Part shown: one piece after another, positions 10,141 to 22,943 of the stretch | How the letters are laid out: every line of letters begins with the position of its first letter | Position numbering within the stretch: position 1 is the first letter of the stretch | DNA from: Epiperipatus broadwayi | Lineage: Eukaryota; Onychophora; Udeonychophora; Euonychophora; Peripatidae | DNA: 64,000 nt | Direction of reading: 5' to 3' | NCBI GenBank assembly: GCA_028023455.1 | Contig: JAQFVV010006199.1 | Span: 7,762,972-7,826,971, forward strand | The notes under the pieces: model-generated | Seen by the model: only the letters and a program-made list of their open reading frames with translations | What the model was told of the DNA's origin: nothing | Databases searched by the model: none | Program-made: the position numbers and the translations under genes

Positions 10141-12109
10141 GTAAGTTGGTTTTTTTTATTTTTATAAATTTCTAAATAAATGATTAAGTATAGAAGTAGA
10201 TTGAAAACCTCCTGAAATAAGTTAAACACATTATAAATATATTATGCTATGACTATTTTGTTTTACTAATCATTTGTAATGTTGAAATGAGATGCATTGA
10301 AATATTCCATAGTGCAATTATATAGGATTTTTTATTGTTTTATTCAACAGAGACATGGATGGACACAAACTTGTCTCTTTAATATGTGATTGCAGAAAGA
10401 TATCTGTTTTACTTCTGTGTATTAAGATATACACTTTTTTTACATTTCCTCATATACAATATCTATTTTATTATGTTTTACAGTTTAAAACTATACAGCA
10501 GGTTTTTTTTATTAGATCTATAAATAACAAATATAGTAACTATTATATATATTGTGACGATCCTTTGTATGTGACTATGTTTGTATATATTTTTTTTAAA
10601 AATAATAATAATAAAAAGAATTTTTAAAGATTCAAAAAGGGCATAAATTAAAGTTCCTCTTAAACAATTTTCAATTTAAATGATAAAAAGCAAATTGTTT
10701 ATTGTTGTTGTTTTTAAAATGTATTTTAAAAAAGTAAAATATATAAACAGTTTTGATTAGAGATTGTGATATGGCAGATAAAGGATAAATAAACCAATTA
10801 TGGATCTTAAAAACAGAAAAACGACTATAAAAGAAAATTTTTTTTTGAAAGGAAAATATTTTCAAAACACAAACTTATATAAAAGACAGAAAATAACAAA
10901 TTTAATTAGTTACAAGTTGATTTTGAATGGGGAGAATTTTGAAGTTTAATTAATAATTTTTTCTGCAGTAATTGTTCTGTAATTTTTTAAATGAAATACT
11001 ATATCATAGCCATTAGAGAATTGGAAAATATTTTGGACCAGTTGCTCATACTTTTGTCAAGGATTGGCAGTCTTTACATTAGGAAATAATACTTTGAAAC
11101 TACCATATAACTCATTTTTGCCTAGAAAATTATCAAAGTCTGTATCAGTGCATAACTCCCAAAAATGTATAAAATAAACATTTAGGGTGGGGGGGATGAG
11201 AAAAGGACAGACTTTATTAATAGAATTGTTGAAATAAAATAAAAAAAGTAAATTTTCTGGATAATAATTGTAATTATAAAGTTTATTTACATCTGCCTCT
11301 TTAATTATTTAAAGAAATATTTAACTTCTCTTAGTCGTATAGTAATTTTAATGTTTCTTGTATTAAATTTTTATATGGTAAATACATTCATGAAACAAAT
11401 ACATATGTCTATAGACTAATTTAATCATTCATTTTAAAAGAAAGACAATTCATTAATTATTATTTTAAAAGTTTGTAAAAAAAACTCCCCCCCCCCCCAT
11501 CCAAAACAAAAAGAAAATAGAGAAAAAATAAGGTATTAATATGACAATTGATTTTGCCAAATTTGCAGAATTATTTATTTAATGATTGTTTAAGATTATT
11601 TAAATACAATAAGTAGAATTTTGTGAAGTGTTTTAATTATATTTTTAATAAGTATATGTATGATGGATTTTCTGTTTTACTTTGTTATTAATTTATTAAA
11701 ACTATATATCTTGATGATTAAAATCTTAATGTTGAATGGGGTTAATTGATCATATCTCAAAAATGAAAAGGAATAAATCCTTTTAAAAGGAATAGAGTAG
11801 ATTGGTATTTTTATTTATCTTATAAACCAAAAAAGAACAGATATTATCATACAGCACTACTTGAAAACATGGGATCTGTATGATATATGAGTTAGAATGT
11901 CATACATACATAGAATGAAACAAGCACATATTGAACAAATATAAATCTTTATTCTTTAATCATGGTAATCTAGCATCGTAACTAGTGCATCCTCCTTTTT
12001 CTCTTTCATTCTGATTATTTTTTATGCTTGCACTTTAGATAGTCATCATTAATATCATCATTGATCCCATCTCTAGTTAAATACAGTTATAATTTTCTTA
12101 TTCCCTTTT
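10141..12109. other. Intronic spacer, no gene seen
   Basis: A+T-rich SLC35B3 intron with a G run near 11188-11194 and a C run near 11487-11498. Open frames at 10355-10627 (+) and 10671-10865 (-) are low-complexity and lack family signatures. Confidence 0.5.
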
Positions 12110-13990
12110 ATTCTAAACTTGAAATGCCTGAAGTCTTGGAATATATATAAAAAAAAGAAAGATTGTGATTGGTGACAATATTCAAGATTTTTATAGTATT
12201 TTTAAATACAATAAAGTGTATTACAAATTGGTAAATAAAAGGAAAATAGATATAAAATTAGTAACGTCCTTAAAATATCTTGGGAGGAAAAAGTAAAGGG
12301 AATATATCAAAAATTTCTCATTGAGAAAAAACTTTGTCAATTAACTTTTTGATTTAATAATAAATTAAAGTATGATAATATTTTTATGTTTTTATATTTT
12401 AAAACATTTTATTTATTTTAATATATTTAAATATTAGTTTATAATTTATAGTTTTTTTATAAATTTCATGAGGTCATGTAAACAAGTTAAATACATTCCT
12501 TTATTAATAAAAATAATCCAGAAAGATTTCTGGGTTTTTTTTTACACTATTATTCCAAACACATTTTAACATTTATTTTAAAAGTCTTTGATTAAAAAAT
12601 ACTTGTAAATGACATTGTTCATATAAAATTAGTATATAATAACTAAAATAATGAAACGGGAAAATGAAAGGCCGAATTATGTCTTTTAATACACCATTTT
12701 AATGCAGTGATTACTGAAGGATGTTTCCCTCCTTTTTACTTTTATCATGCTAACAAATATGAATATTACCCCGAACATTTTGTTTAATAAGAATTGTTTT
12801 TTGGTTAAGTGAAAATTTGGAAAAAAAAATTAAGCTGATCAATTGAGATGAAATTATAATGCTATAACTGATCATATGAATATTAGTTTTTTTTTTATAA
12901 AAAAGTACAGTTTATTTGAAGTATATTTTAATGCTTTTGCATGCAAATTATTATTATATAAATGGTTTTTACATATGTATTCTAAATACAATAAATAATT
13001 GAATAAGTTTGTAAATGCATCAAGTTTAGGATAGATAATTATTTTAGTAAAAAAAAAAAATAATAATAATAATATGTTTAATATAGTTTGAACAACACAT
13101 TTTATTTTTTAATTAAAATAAGGAAATTATTTTTATCCAACCTTACAATAGATGGTGCTATAGTGAAGAAGGAGAAATGCAAGGACAATAGCTTTAGATG
13201 TCAAGGAAGGAAGACAAAAATGAAATAAAGATTAAAATTTCAGATAAAGTTTATGTAAAGATGAGAGTATCAAACATTTATTTTTGTGATATATAATGAT
13301 GAAAGAGAGTAAGAACAAATTGAATGAAGGGTGGAGGAAATTTAAATGTAAAGAAAAATTAGAGATTTATTGATATTTTGTTTAGGTCTTTATAATGAAA
13401 ATGGAGAATATGAGGATACACTAGTAGAACTAAAATAGCTTTTATCAAAATTGGACAAGAGATATAGATTAAGATTGGAATAATGATTTGGTAATAAAGA
13501 ATAAGAAGTAATGAATTTATTATTGGTTTTAGAGGACCATGTTAAACAAGAGTTTTAGGCCTATACCTTACTCAAAAACTTTCACCTTTTTCTAAATTGA
13601 AGCCATTTTACATTTATGTCACTTGCTCTTGTTTTATTGTAGTAAGTTGATGTAAATGGTTTTTGATATATATTTAAAAAAGGATGCTTCTCTTTTCTTA
13701 GCATTAATATACATTACATTAATACCATTATTAATATATATTATTTATAAATATTAATACATTTCATCTACATTTGTTTATTTCATGGATCTAGTAAAAG
13801 AAAAACTTTTAGTAATATAAAATGTTAATTTTTGGAAACCACAAGTAACTTTTTTAGAAATATATTTCATTGATTAGTTAATAGCAATCAAAATATTTTT
13901 TTGATTTTGAATAAAGGAAAATGCTTGTGAAAAAATAAATTTTTTGTTTAGTCCTTATTTGTAAAACTCATTTCAATGTCAATTAGATAC
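12110..13990. repeat. Diverged large direct repeat, copy 2
   Basis: Counterpart of 7590-9240, as listed there. SLC35B3 exon 10029-10140 lies between the two copies and is not itself duplicated: no second copy of it was found at the corresponding offset near 14.7 kb. Confidence 0.7.
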
Positions 13991-14379
13991 TTTCTGGATT
14001 AGAGAAAAAGAAATCTAAAAATTGTTATCTAGTAATAGCATTATTATGAAATATATCATGGGTAATATTTGTAAGAACAGATGTATTAAAATTTTATATT
14101 GAACCGGATGCCTTATCTGCTTCAAAAGTACCATCGTGAAATTAAAACTAACATTTATGTTTATAAAGTTTTTAAAAGAAAACTGTATTTAAAAGTTTTG
14201 TATGTTATTTTTTTTATGTATTAAGAGTACGTGCAATAATGCACATACTCCTTTATATTTTAAAATTCTGTGATTTTATTTATTCAATAGATTTTTAATT
14301 TAAAATAATATTCTTTTGACACTTGTTTTTTTCTTCATTACAGTAATTAAAAGCAAGCAAAGGTTCTTTTTATTTTGTT

Positions 14380-15110
14380 GATTTTAATCTATTTTTAGAA
14401 GCTGTGACTTATTTTCACATTTATTTTTTTAAGATTAATTTTGAATAAGATAGGAGCCTTGGTCAGATGTTTTTTTTATTAAGATTAAGTGGAAGATAGA
14501 GATTTACCCTAGTCAAAACCTTTTCATTAAAGATTAGGCAGGAGATAACAATTCATATAAATAGCCCCAGGTTTTTGACTGATTTATTATTCAGCTTTTT
14601 ATTTGGATTGCTATGCTAACTCTTAGATTTGCTAATCGCGGACAATGAATTCCCTATATTTTCATCTTATATCACAACTGCTGATATTATATATTTGCAA
14701 TTGGAAAAATTACTGATCATTATTTGCCATGCTAGTAATGACCATTCAGTCACTATGCCAAAAATACATGCTATGAGAAACTTTCCTAAAAATATGCAGT
14801 GCTAAACAATCCCAAGATGAACCCTGGAACTTTTGTGCCTTAAAGAACATGACTAAAGATTTAGTCCAGATCTGATCTCAACAATTGCCTTCAGACTCCG
14901 AACAGATAAATAAATGGACATCAAAAACCTTCATGATTAACTCTAGGGAGAATAAACTATGCTTTATCCCACAGGAAGAAATCAGCCAGACATATTATGC
15001 CTCGAGGTAAATGAATGTTTTCCATATTATAACCAAGGTTTAAATCTCTTGATTAAATCTCCATGAAGTCACAGCTTAATCTTAAAAAGAAACCTGTCTT
15101 GATAGTAATT
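14380..15110 (+). mobile_element. Possible retroelement remnant of higher G+C, unclassified
   Basis: The segment stands out by less extreme A+T content. A plus-strand conceptual translation around 14870-14990 gives QINKWTSKTFMINSRENKLCF. This resembles the region after the RT active site of CR1/Jockey-type elements (INxW and a later NxxKCK). The decamer AGCTGTGACT near 14400 recurs inverted (AGTCACAGCT) near 15069, so it could instead be a DNA element with short terminal inverted repeats. Neither reading is secure. Confidence 0.3.
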
Positions 15111-16013
15111 TATGCATGCTCAATTATATATCACTAACTATTTTATATATTTTTATTCATTATATGAGTTGGAGTCTTAGTTTTTAGGCTTCATATTGTA
15201 AATTTATTTGTCTGAGAGTGTATTGTGAGTTTATAATTTATATGCTTAGTGTTTTTTTCTCTTTTTATAATACTAACCCTTGATAAATGATTGGGCAGAT
15301 ATTAGTAATTTTCTTTTAACTCATCTGTCCTTTTTTCATTATAATTAATGTAGATGAGCTTGGTTTGCATTTTCTGCAGACTGTAAATCTTTTGGCTAGC
15401 GATTTATCGAGTGTATTGTTCTGTTTTTCCTAAATTGCAGAGATTTTGTTTTCTTCTTTAAGTTTACGTAAAATGGTAATCTTTTCTTGTTCTCTTACAG
15501 GAGTCAGCTATAGTGGATCTTGAACATGGCTTTTTTCTGGAGCATATGCAGGCATTTGTCATTCTTATGTCCCAATGTTTCTTTTCTGGCTAAGGAAAGT
15601 CGACTGTGCTGTTCGTCAACTTCCATGCAAAATCATTTCTTTTAAAATCTCTAAATAAAAAAAAACTGGAATTTGTTTATATAAATCACTAGCAGGAAGA
15701 CATTATAAGTCCCTTTTAATTCTTAGATGAGAAAATGAATTTATCTGCCTGGGTGTTTAATGTTACAATCTCATACACTCTCTGATAAATGTACTGGAGA
15801 AATTTAGATCAGACTGTCCTATTTTGTTTGACTAATATTTATTTTTGAATTTAATAAATTACAAAATTATTTATAATTATTTTGGGCTAACATTTGTCTT
15901 TGTGTTCTTTTCTCAATTGTCTGAACAACGTTAAAGATCTCTTTCTCTCCCTGGGTCTTGATGATATCATTTATCATCATCATTAACTTTTGGATCACCA
16001 TAAATTAAATTTT
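15111..16013. other. Intronic spacer, no gene seen
   Basis: SLC35B3 intron sequence. No exon, RNA gene or recognised repeat. Confidence 0.5.
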
Positions 16014-17396
16014 CTATGTGATGTGATGTACCATGATTTCTCATTAAACGGAGTCAGAAATTTTCAGCAACTATGCCCAAAGAAACCTGTTAGCCACTTT
16101 ACCTTCCCCTTCCATTCCCTATCCTAAGCTTTCCCATAGTCTGCTCCATCCCATTTCCATGACATAATCTTTGTCAACTCTATGGCCTTATATCTAAATC
16201 CCCCTTATCTTTTCCCAAACCCAACATAAAAACCAATAATCCACTTTCTGTATAATCATTTTGTTCATATTTATTTCCCTATAACTTCATTATTTGTACC
16301 CTTTCTGCTTTCAAGCATTTATATTCAATCAACAGATGCCTAATATTTTCTATATCTTTCTTACACAATTTGCAGACTAAATCATCCATATTCTTCCATT
16401 TACATGTATATTCTCTTGTTGTTAAAGATGCCGTTCGAGCCATAAACAATAAGCTACTTTCCTTAGTATTATCACAAATTAACTCGCACCCAATGTTCCG
16501 TTTACTTCTATATATATTTAAACTCTTTTTACTTTCCATACTGGTTCTCCATCTCTCCAACTCCCTATTCTTTATTAATGCATCTATTCTTTTATCCCAT
16601 TCTTTACCACTATAACACTCAACAATCTTCCTAACACAACCATCCCACCTTTATACAAGTATACTGATATAAATTCTTTATCCAAATCCTTTGCATACCA
16701 CATTACCTTTCTCACCCATCTTATTGCCTGCCCTTTACTCATAACCCAATTAAATACTATTTTGGCTATTCTTTTTTTATCCATAAACTGCAACCTACCA
16801 AACATTTTCATTATACTTTTTGCATCTCTCATATAAAAACTTGACCATCCCATTTCTCCTTGAATTGCCCCTTTGCTGCCCATACCTCTGCATCTAATGC
16901 ATGTCTTCCTACTTCCCTTTATACTTTTTCTAAGTAATCCAATACCCTTTTACTAACATATAACACATCATTACCATATGTTAACCCTGCTACTACAACT
17001 TCCTTCCATACAATTCTAACTACATCATATTTATTATATGAAAACACTGTTAATTTCTTTACTAAATCCTTTCTTTTCTTTGCTTCATTTACCATTTTTT
17101 TCTCCCATTCAACCAAGCAATTTTCCTGATTACTTAAGATGATTCCTAAATAACTATATGTATCCACCACAGTTAACTTTATATCCCCCAATAAAAATTC
17201 TACATCTTCTCTTTCCCCATTATTAATCATCATTATATTTGATTTTTTTTTTGCTAAATTTAATCCCCATCTCTTTACCTACCCTTGCACATATCCTCAG
17301 CATAACTTCCATATCTTCTCTTCTTTCTGCAAAAAAATATCATCTGCAAAAAAAAGACCCGACAAAATATTTACTCCCTTGCCACCCATTAATGGT
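16014..17396 (-). mobile_element. 5'-truncated CR1/L2-like non-LTR element (RT motif C to 3' tail)
   Basis: Minus-strand copy of the last ~1.4 kb of the 48.7-53.8 kb element. It starts beside the RT active site (the region encoding FFADD, near 17330), continues through NNGEREDVEFLLGDIKLTVV, SYLGIILSNQENC, GWSSFYMRDAKSIMKMFGRLQFMD and ERWRTSMESKKSLNIYR, and ends with the zinc knuckle CKLCKKDIENIRHLLIE. Its 3' tail ends near 16014 in ATC-type repeats (TGTGATGTGATG on the plus strand). Several frameshifts divide it. It is antisense to SLC35B3 in the second visible intron. Confidence 0.88.
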
Positions 17397-18024
17397 ATCA
17401 AAAGAAGATAGAAGTAACCGGTACAATATAAATAATTTGTAAATGACTACTAATATTTTGAAGAAACATTGTGTATTACTTTTTTTTCTTATTTTTTAAT
17501 TTATTTTTTTAATCAATTTCATTTATATTTATATAATTTTTTTTTACTCTATTTTTATTGAAAATTACCAATATAATCATCCATGCATACTCTTATTTTT
17601 TATATGTTCATGACTATATATATACTGCATATCTAATTATGATTATACTATATACCCTTCAAATGTAAGTATGTGTAATATTTTTATCAATTTGCAATCT
17701 ATTTAAAGGTAAAAAATGAAAAATCCAATTCCAGGACCAGTTTTATAATTATCATTTGGTGAACAGAGTTTTTATATCTTATTCTATATCATCAATAGAA
17801 ACAATTTATATATATATATATAATAGCATTTATTTTTATATAAAACCTTGAAAGTTGAAATTCATTCAGTTATTCAAACAGCCATCTAAGATATCAGTAA
17901 ATCCATAAAAATCAATATACGCACAATCATTTGAAGATCATGCCAATATGTATCTATATTTTCTTGAGCACAAATATATATATATCTTAATTTTAATATT
18001 TTCATGGATAAATGATGATTTCAT
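17397..18024. other. Intronic spacer, no gene seen
   Basis: A+T-rich with TA microsatellite near 17808-17822. Nothing else was recognised. Confidence 0.5.
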
Positions 18025-18265
18025 ATAATTATTATTTCCGGGATATTCCGTGTAGTAAAATAGCTAAATAGCTGATGTTTCAGTACAATAACAAGTACCT
18101 TCCTCAGAGCGTCCTCTTTCTCAAATCATAGGAATGCATGAATTTCACATGCATTCCTATGATTTGAGAAAGAGAATGATCTGAGGAAGGTACTTGTTAT
18201 TGTACTGAAACATCAGCTATTTAGTTATTTTACTACACGGAATATCCTGAAAATAATAATAATAT
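18025..18265. mobile_element. Near-perfect hairpin element with hammerhead-like core
   Basis: The two arms, about 100 bases each, are reverse complements around AATTTCA (near 18134-18140). The outer ends read CGGGATATTCCGTGTAG and CTACACGGAATATCCTG. On the plus strand the right arm has CTGAGGA at 18181-18187, a stem GTAC-loop-GTAC and then GAAA at 18207-18210, fitting the CUGANGA..GAAA hammerhead layout with an A-T pair closing stem II. The same motif appears inverted in the left arm (TTTC at 18078, TCCTCAG at 18101). The arms are unrelated in sequence to the other ribozyme elements. A target-site duplication is not clear because the palindrome continues into TAAT-rich flanks. A MITE is the alternative reading. 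Confidence 0.6.
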
Positions 18266-18578
18266 AAAATCATATATATATATGTGTGTATATTGATATA
18301 TTTCTAAATCTTGTAATTAATGTTCTAGCCTAGTAAAGAATGACTATGATTAATGATTATTTATGTATTTATTGAAAGATACTTGTACTTACTTACTAAA
18401 CAAATACACATCTTTGATATAAATTTGGGTTATATATGTACATATAAACTTGGGCTATCTTAATTCAGCTGAATTGTCTCAAAATATCTTTAATATATAA
18501 AAAGACTTTTATAAATAGATACATTATATTGTTCTTGTTAATAATAATAATTTGATTAGTTATTTGTTTTTTTTCTAG

Positions 18579-18648
18579 TAACAACGTGTAGGAAAGCTTT
18601 ATCCATTGTTGTATCATTTTTTTTTTTCACAAAACCTTTTACAATTCA
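18579..18648 (+). CDS. SLC35B3: SLC35B3 (PAPS transporter 2), internal exon, 70 bp
   Basis: The acceptor is TTTTTTTTCTAG and the donor is TTCA|GTAAGT. The exon completes the split valine and encodes VTTCRKALSIVVSFFFFTKP and then FTIQ. It corresponds to the invariant VTTxRKAxxIxxSFxxFxKPFTxQY signature of SLC35B2/B3 transporters, where the basic RK pair lies near the substrate path. A cysteine stands where human SLC35B3 has glycine (TTGRK), recalled from memory. The exon ends two bases into a glutamine codon, completed by the G that opens exon 33535. The T run in the exon (TTTTTTTTTTTT) is read as Phe codons and is a plausible slippage site. Confidence 0.92.
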
Positions 18649-20049
18649 GTAAGTATTAGTTGTTTTAACTATTTTATAAAATTATTTCTTGAATAATTTT
18701 GTTAGCACATAAATAAAATTGTATGTTTGAATTAAACAAACTAATGAAGAACATTTTTTGTAAGACTTAGTAGTGCTAGAACTTGATTAATTTATTATCA
18801 TTGGGAATCGTGTATTGCAAGACATGGCTCTTATAGCAGTGTTCATTCCATTTTATGCATTTTAACATCATGGGCTAGGGAATAATAATAAAGTGATTTC
18901 CCACATTAGTAACTAATCCAGAATTAAATTACTTGTTATAAATGTTTATTCAATGTATAGAAATTCAATATTGTTGTGTTTTCTAAAAATACATACATTG
19001 AAATTCTATAATAAGTCTTTTAAGACTCCAGAAAAAATAAGGACAATATATTAGAGAAATATATTTTTAGATCACTAACTGATAAAGGGTTATTGAATGA
19101 TTAAATTTGCATAGAATGTAACAATGGAAAATATTTATACAATTTGTGATAAGAAAATTGCATTTGATAAATGCCAAGAAATATTTGCTAATTACAAATA
19201 TTTCTTGCTACAATAGAAGTTGAACTTACTAATTAAAAATGCAAAGAGGAAAACAAGACTGATAACAATCAAGGATGAACCCTGGATTTCTGGAAGCCAA
19301 ACTGGGGGGGGGGGGTAAATAGCAGGTGCTACAAAGTGTGCAGTTCTCATTCTAATGGATTTACCAAGTGAACTGTTGGTAGAAGATTTTAACAGACAGT
19401 AGCTGAAAGAAGCATAAGTGATGGTGCAGCACTGTAGTTTGAAGAGAATGTGATTATGAGCAGCAGCTGAACAGAACCAAAGTGTTTGGAAACTGAGGCC
19501 AGAGGAAAGTGTTCAGATAGCAGCAATTGTTAAATGCATTTTGGGAAGTGAACCGTATATACTGTGTTTGTGTGTATCAATATCTTTTCACTATTAATTA
19601 CATTTTACCACTTATTTATTTATTTATTGATATTCTTAAGTGCCTATATTCAAATGCACAACAAATACTAAAACACTCATATTTAAGCTTAATATATTTG
19701 CATTTAAATCAACAGACATTATCTTAAGAATCAAATAATAAGTATCAATTGTAGTAAAAATGTATTTAAACATAAAACATTATTTGTGAGAATTCATTTA
19801 TATATATAATTAATTTTATAATATGTTTAGATAAACAAAAGAGATTATTATTTTAGTCACAGTAACAGTCATTTGTAAACAGGTGAGGGCATTCAAACTC
19901 CAGGAAAAAAAAAATTACTCTAGAAATAAGTTTTGTGATGACTATACAAATTAATCTGCAAACCACAAATTCATCCACATTTAAAATATGGTGGTCATTT
20001 TTCTGAGGAATTTTTTTATATATATATTTTCAATGCTGTCTTTTAACTT
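18649..20049. other. Intronic spacer, no gene seen
   Basis: SLC35B3 intron with an 11-base G run near 19306-19316. A slightly G-richer stretch at 19240-19550 has no recognisable coding content. Confidence 0.5.
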
Positions 20050-22450
20050 CTTTTGCAGAAAATTTATCTTTCTAAAATTCTTCATACCATGTCTAATTAT
20101 AGCTCTCCAATATATTCTATTGCTTGCAATATCTTTCCAATGGAATCAACATTGCATCTCTTTAGAATATATTTGAGATAATCCATTTAACCTAAGTGGG
20201 ATCTATCTCTCTCATAAAAACCATGTTCACATTCCCTATAAAATATACTTTTAAGAAGTCCTGCATTGTTCATTCCTTATATGTGTTCAATCCAATGAAG
20301 ATGTGATTTTACAATAGTGGACTTTATAATATCATATTAAACAAGTTGAGCACTTAATGAAACTTTGCCAATGCCTTTGTGTTTGTTTCATCAATAAGTG
20401 TCCAAATCTAATTTCCATATAGTAAATTAGATACAATAATAGCTTTATATATAACTAATTTAGTTGCAGTAGTTATTTCTCTATGATGAAATACTCTATT
20501 TTTTAACTTGTCAAACGCAGCAGCAGGTCAATCCATCTTTTTAATTATAAAGCTATCAAGGCATTGGAATTATTTTACATTCTCAAATTGATAAGTTCCT
20601 GAGTATTTTTCATCCTCACTGATTGATAAAAAATTTGAGGGTTTTTTTTAACATTAATTATTAAACCAAAGTTACATTCAAAACATTAAGTGCATTCTGT
20701 AGATCTTTTTTGGAAGTGGCAAAATTAATATAATCATCCATATGATATAAATGTAGAATCCAGGAAGATGAAATTTTCACTTTTCATCAATTTACATTAA
20801 AAATTACACTTACAAACTTATATCACGTCTTGATCCCTGTTTCATTAAACCATGTAAAATAATTATCAAACATGGGTATTGTAAAAATTGAAAACTATGT
20901 TGAACCAAGTACACACTCTTCTTTAGTACCAATTTTCATTTTGAGTGCTTCAGGTTTTCTATCTTTAACAATAACACTTTCTTTCATTCCATCATGTAGA
21001 TGTATTATAAGAGTATACTTTGAGGAGCAACAAGCTAATTTCAAATAGTCATAGACCTGTTTAATTAATTAAGTCAAATCTCTTGGTTAAGTTAATAAAA
21101 GCAATATATGTCATTTTTTTGTTTTCAATACTTTTTTTGCATTTACTTAGCAATAAAAATCATGTCTATAGTGATTCTTTATTCCCTAAAATCACTTGGA
21201 GTCTCTGATCACCATTTGTCTATGATTAGATGCAACCTATTCAACAAAATTCTTAAAAGTCCCTTTGTTATAGTGGATAATAATTATATTTCATGACAAT
21301 TAATGCAATTTTGTCTATTTTTTTATTTTTAGAAATTGAAACAATTGAAGCATCTTTAAGATCAGGTGGCATAACTTCATGTGTTCATATATTTCTAAAA
21401 AAATTCAATATTTTTGAAGCTATCATACCATTTCTATATTTTAAAACTTTTCCAGGTGTTTCATCAGACCTAAGCTTTTCCATTTTTAAGATTACAAAGT
21501 TGTTTTGATTTTTCTAAATCGAATATCTTTTTTAAATCTAAATGACTAGATAAAATGAATAAATAATTAAAAGTTATCATCTTGATTCTTATATTATTTA
21601 AGAGATGATCAAAGTAATTCTTTTGATTGTATTGTGATACTATTTTTCAGGTCCAATATATTGCTTTCAGTGCATCAAAAAAGATCTATAGTCACCACAA
21701 TTAACATAACCTTCTTCAGAGTTTTAATTCATGACTCATTTTTAAGCCTTCTTATCAGACATTGAACTTGTGCCTTTAAATCTTTATATTTATTATTAAA
21801 TTCCACATTCAATTAACTGTTATGTCAAACAGATAATATCACATTTCCTTTTACATTGCCAGAATGGATTTACTTTTATCTATAATACAGTTCTTAACAG
21901 AATTCTATGCATCAATAAAATGACAATCTTAAAGATCCAGCGTAACAAATTTAGTGTTTGATAGATGTCAAAATATAATATGTGTAGTAGATTTTTCTAA
22001 AAAATGAATGTTAACTTATTTGCAAATGTGATTAGAATAAGTCTTAATTTTTATTACAACTATTTTAATCTTGAATTAGTTTAATCTATGATTTATCCAA
22101 TGATCTGTGCATGTAAGTGCATACATAATATAAATTTATTTTTATTCCTAACTACAATATAGGCTATTAAATGCTTTTATTTTGAATATAGATGCATTCA
22201 TGACTTTTATAGCGATTTTTTGATCTAAACAAAGTGTTTGTGATAGTCAATCCATGCATTGTGTAAAAATTTACAGCACCAATACCATTAGTTTCAATAA
22301 TCTTTGTCCAAAATCTATTGTTTGAATTTGATCATTCAATAGTAGTGCTGTAATAATGCTAACTAGAAAGAAATAAAATCTTTTTTTCTCCGAGTTCTTT
22401 TAATCTAATGGTGGAACATATGCACTAACTTTTAATATCATTAGCCTTTC
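20050..22450 (-). mobile_element. Decayed non-LTR retrotransposon (second family), EN to RT
   Basis: Read on the minus strand, 20760-20640 encodes FYIYHMDDYINFATSKKDLQ followed by NALNVLN and an NVKK end. This is an RT motif C (usually F/YADD) with its normal downstream context, and one residue is changed to HMDD. Further 5', near 22110-22060, is TDHWINHRLN, like the TDH end of the apurinic endonuclease. Segments near 21640-21850 match the 30.9-31.1 kb fragment (read as plus-strand text: TGCATCAAAAAAGATCTA versus TACACCAAAAGATCTA). Stops are frequent. The clade is not resolved. Confidence 0.6.
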
Positions 22451-22710
22451 ATTATATAGCATATTATAAATTAGACTTTATAGCAAATCCAACACCATAT
22501 GTTTTCCTTTTATTTATTCTTTTAAAATTTCTTCCTCTGGAAAATAAATTACATTAATTTATAGAATTTTTTTATTAATATATTTCTGCACTGTTTATTA
22601 TAGTTGTGTTACAAAAAAATAAAAATTTGAAATGATTTTTTGGCTAAATGAATTATTTTCAAAGTCCATATATTGTATTTCTTATAAATTAGTTTTTTTT
22701 TTTTACTTTA

Positions 22711-22943
22711 GTTGTGATGTGATGCATTGTGGCTTCTCCTTTTTCGGAGTCAATAAATCTCTCAGCTACTATGCCCAGAGAAACTTGTTAGCCGCCTTAC
22801 CTTTCCATTCTCCACCCTATGTTTTTCCCATATTTTTTTCTATCCTGCTCCATCACATTTCAACAGCATAATCTTTGTCATCTCCATGGACTTTATATCT
22901 AAATCCCCCTTATCTTTTCTCAAACTCAGCATAAAAACCAAGA
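22711..22943 (-). mobile_element. Short 5'-truncated CR1/L2-like 3' end
   Basis: The plus-strand text GTGATGTGATGCATTGTGG, then CAGCTACTATGCCCAGAG and the CCCCCTTATCTTTTCTCAAA area, match the reverse complement of the 3' end of the 48.7-53.8 kb element (ATC-type tail, UTR and the KDKGDLDIK codons). Only about 230 bases remain. Confidence 0.85.
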
